Shown: one piece after another, positions 1-4,791 of the stretch
Layout: each line of letters starts with the position of its first letter
Position numbering within the stretch: the stretch's first letter is position 1
NCBI GenBank assembly: GCA_947483545.1
Contig: CANKNP010000312.1
Location: 1 to 6,111, forward strand
Reading direction: 5' to 3'
DNA: 6,111 nucleotides
DNA from: Deltaproteobacteria bacterium
Lineage (GTDB): Bacteria; Myxococcota; UBA796; SXON01
The notes under the pieces: generated by a model
Database searches by the model: none
Told to the model about the DNA's origin: nothing
What the model saw: only the letters and a program-made list of their open reading frames with translations
Made by a program: the position numbers and the translations under genes

Positions 1-393
1 GAGGGCGTGAGCGACTGCCTGAGGCACGGGCAGGCCGGTATCCCCGGAGAACTGGAGCTCCGCCGGGTCACACGGCATGAACCGGACGCTGCCCTCATGC
101 AGGTCGAGCATCCAGCGCGCCAGCTCAGAAGCCGCTTGGATGGGGCGCCCGGTGCAGGCCGACGCCACCAGCTCACCGGCGCGGAGGGCGATCTGGACTT
201 GGCCGCGGGGAACATCCAGGACGATGCGCCCCGTCGCCCGGCGGCGCGCAGCGACGAACCACATCCGCGCAGGTGGGAGCCTCGCGATCGGCACTGCGGG
301 CTGGGTGAGCCAGCCAATGGCGTCGTCCTTACCCAGGGGGAAGGCGGCCGCGACGGGGGGTAGGGACGCCCGGGGCGCCGCCGCCGAGGGCAT
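1..393 (-). CDS. PATAN/DUF4388-like domain protein (partial, runs off the left edge)
   Basis: The minus strand is open from an ATG at 393 to the window edge, giving about 131 residues with no stop. After an Ala/Pro-rich start (MPSAAAPRASLPP) comes a stretch matching the DUF4388/PATAN pattern: a basic RRRATGRIVLDVP strand, a turn, then IALRAGELVASA, an amphipathic helix (AASELARWMLDL) and the closing HEGSVRFMP. In this family the core is a 'tG.l.l ... g.v..a ... ll.l.eG.f.f.p' module, often coupled to receiver or other signalling domains in myxobacteria and related groups. The frame is +1 relative to the response regulator just upstream and overlaps its last 65 bases. It is therefore either a separate overlapping gene with a weak ribosome-binding site, or the C-terminal part of a receiver-PATAN protein split by a frameshift. 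Domain call is by pattern, not by search. Confidence 0.55.
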   Translation of the reverse strand, partial: MPSAAAPRASLPPVAAAFPLGKDDAIGWLTQPAVPIARLPPARMWFVAARRRATGRIVLDVPRGQVQIALRAGELVASACTGRPIQAASELARWMLDLHEGSVRFMPCDPAELQFSGDTGLPVPQAVAHAL

Positions 394-808
394 GGCCCAA
401 GCCGGTTGCCCGCGCCGTACCCGTGCCCGCCAGGAGCTGTTGGACAACCCGCTGCACGGCCCGGCTCTGGATCGGCTTCTGGAGCATCACCGTGACGTGC
501 AGGCCGCGGGAGACGGCCTCCTCGTGGATGTTGAAGTCGGGCTCCGCGCTGGTCAGGGCGATCGGCAGATCGGGCAGACCGCTCCGGATCTTCCGCGCCA
601 GATCGATGCCATCCATTCCGGGCATGCGCACGTCGGTGATCACCGCGTCCGGCCGGCGCTGGCCCTTGGGCTCCGCCAGCGCTGCCAGGGCCGCGGCGGC
701 GTCATTGCAGACGACGACCTGGTGATCCTGCAGCTTCAGGAGATCGGCGAGGATTTGCCTTGCGAACGGATCGTCATCAACGACGAGGATGTTGGCCATG
801 CCCGGCAT
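329..808 (-). CDS. Single-domain response regulator (CheY-like receiver)
   Basis: This is a phospho-acceptor receiver protein of a two-component system, presumably cytoplasmic. The acidic triad is at residues 11-13 (ILVVDDDP), the phosphorylatable Asp at residue 59 (DAVITDVRMPGMDG), the conserved Thr/Ser at 86-87 (IALTSAEP) and the invariant Lys at 111 (QKPIQ). The receiver ends near residue 126; the last ~33 residues are low-complexity Gly/Ala/Pro/Arg without a recognisable output domain. Two starts are possible: ATG at 808 (MPGMANIL) or ATG at 799 (MANIL). The second fits family N-termini better; neither has a strong Shine-Dalgarno. It lies 74 bases after the ABC permease stop, same strand, so it may be in that operon. 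The low-complexity tail coincides with the overlapping PATAN frame, which raises the possibility that the true protein continues in that frame. No histidine kinase is visible in the window. Confidence 0.88.
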   Translation of the reverse strand: MPGMANILVVDDDPFARQILADLLKLQDHQVVVCNDAAAALAALAEPKGQRRPDAVITDVRMPGMDGIDLARKIRSGLPDLPIALTSAEPDFNIHEEAVSRGLHVTVMLQKPIQSRAVQRVVQQLLAGTGTARATGLGHALGGGAPGVPTPRRGRLPPG

Positions 809-882
809 GGTACGACACCGCTGGATCCCGTGGAAGCCATTTCCGGCGAAATCCTGTCTACGGCATCATTGTTGTCGAAGTT

Positions 883-1671
883 CTAACCCCCCAGCACCGT
901 GAGGGCGTGTTGCGCGCGCCTCCAGGCAAGGGCTCCGAGCAGCCAAAGCCCCGCTGCCCACGCGGCCTGCTCCAGGAGCAACGGGGCCAACGGCAGGTCC
1001 CGCTCCAGGAAGATCGACGTGGGCGTGTGCGCCATCGCATGAAACGGCAACGCGAAGACGACGGTGCGCAGGGCCCCGGAGTACAGCTCGAGGGGGATCA
1101 GCGCGCCCGAGAAGATGCTGACCAAGGTGCCCTTCACATGCGTGAGCCCGCTGATGTTCTGGAGGGGGAACGCGGCGAGTCCGACCAGGAACGACAGGCC
1201 GAAGTTGATGGCGTGCGAGAGCACCAGCGACCCGCCCCAGAGCACCCAGGTCGTCGGGTGTTCGGGGAGCTGGACGCCAAACGCAAGGAGCCCGAGCCCG
1301 AACATGGGCACCGTCTGCAGAAACAGCGTCGCGCACGCCCGGCCGAGATCCCTCGCGTAGCACTGGGCCTGGAGCGACAGCGGGCGGAGCAGGTCGGCGG
1401 TGATCTGGCCCTCCTTGAACCGCCGCCCGATGTCTTCGTTCACCTTCGTCGCGAAAAAGCTCACCGCGACCCAGGCCATCACCACGTAGCTCACCAGCTC
1501 CTCGCTTGGAACGCCGGCGATCTCTGAACGATGTTCGGTCGCCGCGCGCCAGAGAAGGCCGTTGAGAGATGCCATCAGGCTCGCGGACAGGAGCGTGACG
1601 AGGGCCTCCGCACGGTAGGCCAGGACCTGCCGGCCGCCGATGCGAAAGCTCGCCCAGAGCGCGCGCTGCAT
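883..1671 (-). CDS. ABC-2 type transporter permease (ABC2_membrane_6 / COG4587-like)
   Basis: A 262-residue integral inner-membrane protein with about six hydrophobic segments, roughly at residues 22-42, 58-75, 105-133, 143-172, 182-202 and 228-250. The motif EGQITADLLRPLS near residue 87 matches the conserved 'I..G.i..dLlRP' segment of permeases paired with COG4586-type ATPases, which export drugs or other unknown substrates. Length is normal for the family. The ATG at 1671 is the first possible start, because TAG lies directly upstream in frame. That TAG belongs to a CTAG at the end of a MITE-like element, which separates the gene from its original AAGGAGG ribosome-binding site at 2042-2048. 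A weaker GAAGG lies inside the element 7 bases before the ATG. The ATPase partner is upstream on the same strand. The second permease usually found in these systems is absent: the next gene is a response regulator. Confidence 0.88.
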   Translation of the reverse strand: MQRALWASFRIGGRQVLAYRAEALVTLLSASLMASLNGLLWRAATEHRSEIAGVPSEELVSYVVMAWVAVSFFATKVNEDIGRRFKEGQITADLLRPLSLQAQCYARDLGRACATLFLQTVPMFGLGLLAFGVQLPEHPTTWVLWGGSLVLSHAINFGLSFLVGLAAFPLQNISGLTHVKGTLVSIFSGALIPLELYSGALRTVVFALPFHAMAHTPTSIFLERDLPLAPLLLEQAAWAAGLWLLGALAWRRAQHALTVLGG

Positions 1672-1675
1672 CTAG

Positions 1676-1692
1676 ATGCCTTCGGCAGAAGT
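1676..1692 (+). repeat. Left terminal inverted repeat of the MITE-like element
   Basis: Reads ATGCCTTCGGCAGAAGT. It pairs with 2021-2037 on the opposite strand with 3 mismatches. It is preceded directly by CTAG and, outside that, by the permease start codon (CAT on the plus strand at 1669-1671). Confidence 0.72.
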
Positions 1693-1817
1693 GGAACGCC
1701 GATCCCGCGCCCGTCGGTGGGTTGCCGGCCGTGCAGCGCCGAGCGGGGACCGACCGACGACATCGCGCGGCGCCCCGGTGTCGAGGCCGGGCACCGTCAC
1801 TGCTCCGGCCGGGGATT

Positions 1818-1947
1818 GCCACCACGGAGTGCACGGAGTGCACGGAGTGAAGAGGGAGGGGAGCTCGAGCCGCAGGATGGGCGTCGTGGAACGGAAGGAT
1901 GGGCCTGCTCCTCCCCGCTCCGTGTGCTCTGTGTCCTCTGTGGTGGC
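1818..1947. repeat. Long imperfect hairpin of 9-bp periodic repeats inside the element
   Basis: The left arm 1818-1847 contains three perfect tandem copies of cacggagtg (1823-1849). The right arm 1918-1947 is its degenerate complement, with Tgtgtcctc/tgtgctctg-type units, also on a 9-base period. Arms match at 24 of 30 positions, with GCCACCAC at the outer boundary intact. The loop is about 70 bases. Sequences of this 'cacagagg/cacggag' type are scattered in many environmental bacterial genomes and give spurious peptides such as TTEDTEHTE when translated, which is exactly what the minus strand shows here. It is probably a structural part of the element, not coding. Confidence 0.7.
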
Positions 1948-2020
1948 CTTCTTGGGAGGGCAACGTGCGCCGCCGCGGGGCCGATTGGGCCTTCCGCTGC
2001 GGCGTCGACACGATCGCAAG

Positions 2021-2037
2021 ACTTCCGCCGAGGTCAT
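2021..2037 (-). repeat. Right terminal inverted repeat of the MITE-like element
   Basis: On the minus strand it reads ATGACCTCGGCGGAAGT, 14 of 17 identical to the left repeat. It is flanked by CTAG (2038-2041) and then by the native AAGGAGG ribosome-binding site of the permease, so its first three bases now occupy the position of the original start codon. Confidence 0.72.
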
Positions 2038-2041
2038 CTAG

Positions 2042-2048
2042 CCTCCTT
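2042..2048 (-). promoter_or_regulatory. Orphaned Shine-Dalgarno (AAGGAGG) of the ABC permease
   Basis: The minus strand reads AAGGAGG, a full match to the anti-Shine-Dalgarno, followed by CTAG and the ATG at the end of the mobile element. If the element and one CTAG are removed, the order becomes AAGGAGG-CTAG-ATG-CAG, that is, the permease start with a 4-base spacer. In the present sequence this site precedes a 121-codon element-derived reading frame that ends in TAG adjacent to the permease ATG. Confidence 0.7.
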
Positions 2049-2078
2049 GTCGTGAGCTTTCTGGCCCGTGCTGGCTTC

Positions 2079-2251
2079 CGAACCCGCCCCAATCTGTGGG
2101 GGGCAAGCCCCCCACACCCCCCGCTCGCCGGGGTGCGCTCGGGTACGAGCGCATACCTGGCTTCGGCGGGAGTACCCGCCGAAGCCAGGACCCGGCTCGG
2201 GTGCGGTTGGGCATCGGCTGCGGGGGGCAAACCCCCCGTTTCGAGGGTTCG
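2079..2251. repeat. Cluster of G6/C6 and GC-rich hairpins in the ATPase-permease gap
   Basis: Three perfect stem-loops lie in a larger imperfect inverted repeat. They are 2095-2116 (tgtgggggg/ccccccaca around a caag loop), 2156-2189 (15-bp stem cctggcttcggcggg with loop agta) and 2221-2238 (cgggggg/ccccccg around caaa). Outer arms CGAACCC (2079-2085) and GGGTTCG (2245-2251) suggest one symmetrical unit centred on the 15-bp hairpin. A further copy of ctggcttc lies at 2071-2078. There is no T-tract, so it is not a standard terminator. It looks like a dispersed palindromic repeat of the kind common in large GC-rich genomes. It could weaken transcription of the permease relative to the ATPase or stabilise the upstream mRNA. 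No gene is seen between 2042 and 2288. Confidence 0.7.
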
Positions 2252-2288
2252 CGGTGGTGGGGTGGCGAGGAACTTCGGCGCGTGACCA

Positions 2289-3242
2289 CTAGCGCGCCTC
2301 GTAGAAGCGCGCGATCCACTCTTCCGGGCTCGGGTCGTCCACGCGGAGGTCCTCCACGTCAAAGCTTGATAAAATCGAACGTATCAGCTCGGCGGCGTCG
2401 CCGGTGAAGGGCAGGTGGAAGCCGGCTTCATCCGTGATCGCGCCGACCGGCGGCGGGGCCGGCGCGCGGAGGCGGACACGCAAGACCCGCTGGCCCCCGA
2501 GCGTCCCCAGCAGATCCGCCATCGACCCGTCGTGGAGCAGTTTGCCGTCGCCCAACACCATTACCCGCGGGCAGAGCGCCGCGACATCGCCCAGATCGTG
2601 GGTGGTCAGAAGGAGCGTCGTGCGACCCTCCGCGGACAGCTCCCCGAGGAACGCCCGCAGTCGGAGCTTCACCGCGACGTCGAGCCCGATGGTCGGCTCG
2701 TCGAGGATGAGCAGGGCGGGCGCGTGCAGGAGCGCCGCGGCCAGCTCGCACCGCATGCGCTCGCCCAGCGACAGCGCCCGAACCGGGGTGCGGAGGAGGG
2801 GCCCGATCCCCAATACATGGTCGAAACGCTCCAGCCTTTGCCGATAATCGGCATCTGATACATCAAACATGGCGGCGAGCAGGTCGTAGCCTTCGATGAC
2901 CGAGAGATCCCACCAGAGCTGGGTCCGCTGGCCGAAGACCACGCCGATCCCCCGTACGTGCGCCTCACGCTCGCGCCACGGGTCCCGCCCGGCGATCCGG
3001 AGCTGCCCGCTGCTCGGCTTCAAGATGCCGGTCAGCATCTTGATCGTCGTCGATTTCCCCGCGCCGTTCGGGCCCAAGAGCGCCACCGCCTCACCCGCCG
3101 CGATGTCGAACGAGATCCCTCGGACCGCCTCGCGCTCCTCGCTGTGAAAGCGGACGAGGTCCGTCAGCGCGCCCAGAAAGCCCCGCGCGGGGGTCTCGCG
3201 CTTGAACCGGCGAACGAGGTGTCGGGCTTCGATCAGCGGCAC
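2289..3242 (-). CDS. ABC-2 type transporter ATP-binding protein (COG4586-like)
   Basis: A 317-residue ATPase that would power export through the downstream membrane protein. It has all nucleotide-binding motifs: Walker A GPNGAGKST at 57-65, Q-loop Gln near 105 (VVFGQRTQLWWDLSVIE), signature LSLGER at 157-162, Walker B LLILDEP at 177-183, D-loop GLD at 186-188 and H-loop His at 215 (TTHD). The GQRTQLWWDL sequence and the long insertion before Walker A (TDLVRFHSEEREAV) are typical of the COG4586 group, whose partners are ABC2_membrane_6 permeases. A C-terminal ~65-residue extension (from about residue 252) follows the core and ends PSPEEWIARFYEAR. The start is GTG at 3242, since TGA lies five codons upstream in frame and no better start or clear Shine-Dalgarno is seen. 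The permease follows on the same strand, but 617 bases away because of two inserted repeat elements. Confidence 0.93.
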   Translation of the reverse strand: MPLIEARHLVRRFKRETPARGFLGALTDLVRFHSEEREAVRGISFDIAAGEAVALLGPNGAGKSTTIKMLTGILKPSSGQLRIAGRDPWREREAHVRGIGVVFGQRTQLWWDLSVIEGYDLLAAMFDVSDADYRQRLERFDHVLGIGPLLRTPVRALSLGERMRCELAAALLHAPALLILDEPTIGLDVAVKLRLRAFLGELSAEGRTTLLLTTHDLGDVAALCPRVMVLGDGKLLHDGSMADLLGTLGGQRVLRVRLRAPAPPPVGAITDEAGFHLPFTGDAAELIRSILSSFDVEDLRVDDPSPEEWIARFYEAR

Positions 3243-3304
3243 GCCGGGCGGGTATCAAGGTCGAGTGAGGGACAGCAGAGGGAATGGGTTGGACCGGGGA
3301 GGTG

Positions 3305-3353
3305 ATGAACACGAAGGCGACAGATGTGGGGGATCTGTCGCCTCGGCGTTCAT
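3305..3353. repeat. Perfect stem-loop in the divergent intergenic region
   Basis: The inner stem is 11 bp: aggcgacagat (3315-3325) and atctgtcgcct (3333-3343), with a 7-base loop gtggggg. An outer stem atgaac/gttcat (3305-3310, 3348-3353) extends it with small internal mismatches. It lies between the divergent ABC ATPase and lipoprotein genes. Neither side has a T-run, so it is more likely an operator-like palindrome or structured leader than a terminator. No confident promoter hexamers were recognised in 3243-3477. Confidence 0.55.
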
Positions 3354-3412
3354 GGCCAGGGTCCGGCCCGCCCGATCCTGCCCGCCTGGAGATCAGCGGC
3401 GTTCCACGGCCC

Positions 3413-3448
3413 GATTGGGCGGCTGGCCCGGGTCCGAGCCGCCCAATC
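3413..3448. repeat. 12-bp perfect inverted repeat upstream of the lipoprotein operon
   Basis: The arms gattgggcggct (3413-3424) and agccgcccaatc (3437-3448) are separated by 12 bases (ggcccgggtccg). It ends 29 bases before the likely lipoprotein start and is followed by CCAAAAAA on the plus strand. The spacing (24 bases centre to centre) and position suit either a regulator-binding dyad or a hairpin in the 5' leader; the sequence does not decide between these. Confidence 0.5.
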
Positions 3449-3477
3449 TCCAAAAAACCTTACATCTCCTCCCCGCT

Positions 3478-4791
3478 GTGCCCCGAAGTGTGCGACCATG
3501 CACCGTGTTCTCTCTCATCGCAGTCCCCTTGGGCGCGCTCCTCGCGTGCCAGTGTCCCACTGGCTTGTCCGCAAGTGCGCCCGCTGTCGAGCTCAGCCTC
3601 GATGTGTCACATCCAACGGGTGTGCTGGTCAGCGCACCGACGTCCGATACGAGCTGCGTCCTCGACTGGGGATGGGAGGATCGAACGTTCGAGTCCGCGG
3701 GGCCGGATGGTAGCGGCGCGTGGGACTCGGTGCTGCTCGGGATACCGACGGAGACGGACGTTTGGGTCAAGGCGGTCTGTGACGGCGGCGCAGGGGCTGA
3801 GACGACCATCACGACCGGCTCGTTGCCCAGCGTCGGCTCGTGGGTGGAGCGGGTCGGGGATGTGCCGGACGTCGCCGCGCCCTACATGTTGACCGTCGGC
3901 GTCGACTACGGCGGGGACAGCACCATGAGCCTGACCAACCTGGAGGGCCAGACGGTCTGGTGGGAGACGCTGACCCAGCGGCTCCTGACGCACCCGCGGT
4001 TCGACCCCGAGGCGGGCGTGATCTACGGCGTCGAGGAGGCCGCGGGGCTTGTCGTCGCGCACCTGACCGGCGAGACCGAGCGCTGGCCGATCCCCGAGGT
4101 TCACCACGACACCGTCCACCTCGGCGATGGGCGCTACCTCGTGAGCGTGAAGGATGTCCGGACGGTGGACGACATCTCCATCGCCGGGGATGTCATCTCG
4201 ATCTTCGACACCGTGTCGGGCACGACCGAGATCGTCTGGGACGCATTCGATGAGCTGCCGATCGTAGAGAATGACGGTTGGGATTTCGTTGGGTCGGATG
4301 GAACGGTGGATTGGACCCACCTGAACGGGCTCACGCAGGATCCGGACACCGGAAAGATCTATGCCTCCCTCTACTTTGACCACGCCATCGTGCAGATCGA
4401 CGGAGACACCTACGACACGGATTGGATTTTGGGCGGGGCGTCGTCGGATTTTGACGTGGACCAGGACTTCGGCCCGCAGCACAGCCCTGTCCGCGTCGGG
4501 GATACGATGTGGATGTACGACAACGGGTCGGACGTATCCGAGGGCTCGCGCATCGTCGCGTTCACCATCGACGAAGAGAACTGGACCGCGACGGCGAGCT
4601 TTGAGTGGAAGCCCGAGGCGGATGCGTTCAGCCCGGTCCTTGGGAGCTTGGATTTGGCGGACGATTCTTTCGTTGGCGCTTGGGGCGCGAGCGGCGAGAT
4701 CTTCGTGGTGGATCCTGGCGGAGAGCTGCTGGGCGCCTACGACATCGATGGCGAAGCCCAAGCGGGACTCACCACGTTCGTCACGTTTTGA
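3478..4791 (+). CDS. Arylsulfotransferase-like beta-propeller lipoprotein (copy 1)
   Basis: A 437-residue predicted envelope lipoprotein. The N-terminus MPRSVRPCTVFSLIAVPLGA followed by LLAC gives a lipobox with Cys24 as the acylated residue. A fibronectin-like N-terminal region with a Cys pair (60, 101) follows, then repeated propeller strands. Segments match arylsulfotransferase families (PF05935/PF14269): HHDTVHLGDGRYLV (209-222), DWTHLNGLTQDPDTGKIYAS (278-297), ILGG (317-320), FGPQHSP (331-337) and MYDNGSD (346-352). In known enzymes such sites carry active-site histidines; here His209/210, His281 and His335 remain, but the arginine usually found after 'S.R' seems replaced (SLYF, 298-300). 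Sulfotransfer is therefore uncertain. The start is GTG at 3478, chosen for the signal peptide; GTG at 3490 is equally possible and neither has a clear Shine-Dalgarno. The frame is open further upstream, but that extension lacks coding character. It overlaps the next gene by four bases. Confidence 0.85.
   Translation: MPRSVRPCTVFSLIAVPLGALLACQCPTGLSASAPAVELSLDVSHPTGVLVSAPTSDTSCVLDWGWEDRTFESAGPDGSGAWDSVLLGIPTETDVWVKAVCDGGAGAETTITTGSLPSVGSWVERVGDVPDVAAPYMLTVGVDYGGDSTMSLTNLEGQTVWWETLTQRLLTHPRFDPEAGVIYGVEEAAGLVVAHLTGETERWPIPEVHHDTVHLGDGRYLVSVKDVRTVDDISIAGDVISIFDTVSGTTEIVWDAFDELPIVENDGWDFVGSDGTVDWTHLNGLTQDPDTGKIYASLYFDHAIVQIDGDTYDTDWILGGASSDFDVDQDFGPQHSPVRVGDTMWMYDNGSDVSEGSRIVAFTIDEENWTATASFEWKPEADAFSPVLGSLDLADDSFVGAWGASGEIFVVDPGGELLGAYDIDGEAQAGLTTFVTF

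Larger units (their letters stand above)
1672..2041. mobile_element. MITE-like non-autonomous element with CTAG target-site duplication
   Basis: The element proper is 1676-2037 (362 bp), with CTAG at both ends (1672-1675 and 2038-2041). Its ends are inverted repeats: plus-strand ATGCCTTCGGCAGAAGT at 1676-1692 against minus-strand ATGACCTCGGCGGAAGT read from 2037 to 2021, 14 of 17 matching. No transposase fits inside. The centre holds a ~30-base imperfect inverted repeat (1818-1847 and 1918-1947). IS630 is known to insert at CTAG and duplicate TA, and some IS5-group elements make 4-bp duplications, so mobilisation by such a transposase is plausible but inferred. The insertion splits a Shine-Dalgarno from the ABC permease start. 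Both strands are open for 121 codons starting M(P/T)SAEV; these read-throughs reflect the palindromic ends and high GC. The minus-strand one could matter for translation of the permease. Confidence 0.72.

Noticed and set aside
77..886. 269-residue plus-strand ORF across the left end
   Set aside because: It is antisense to the receiver gene with its intact DDD, Asp59 and Lys111 motifs, and has no domain of its own.
1823..1849. Three tandem 9-bp repeats as a possible CRISPR or microsatellite
   Set aside because: There are no spacers and units are too short for CRISPR. The array is one arm of a larger inverted repeat.
1676..2041. 121-residue plus-strand ORF in the mobile element (MPSAEV start)
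   Set aside because: It is the mirror of the minus-strand frame caused by the inverted terminal repeats. It has no ribosome-binding site or known domain and repeats GVHGVHGV from the 9-bp array.
866..2362. 498-residue minus-strand ORF spanning permease, gap and ATPase end
   Set aside because: It runs out of frame through two well-supported genes and the repeat region. Its Arg/Pro/His-rich composition is typical of a shadow frame in GC-rich DNA.
3413..3448. Rho-independent terminator
   Set aside because: The stem is good, but neither strand has a following T-tract, and no gene ends toward it.
3202..3477. N-terminal extension of lipoprotein copy 1 up to 3202 or ATG 3352
   Set aside because: The extension overlaps the ATPase start and intergenic hairpins, looks non-coding, and would bury the lipoprotein signal peptide inside the protein.
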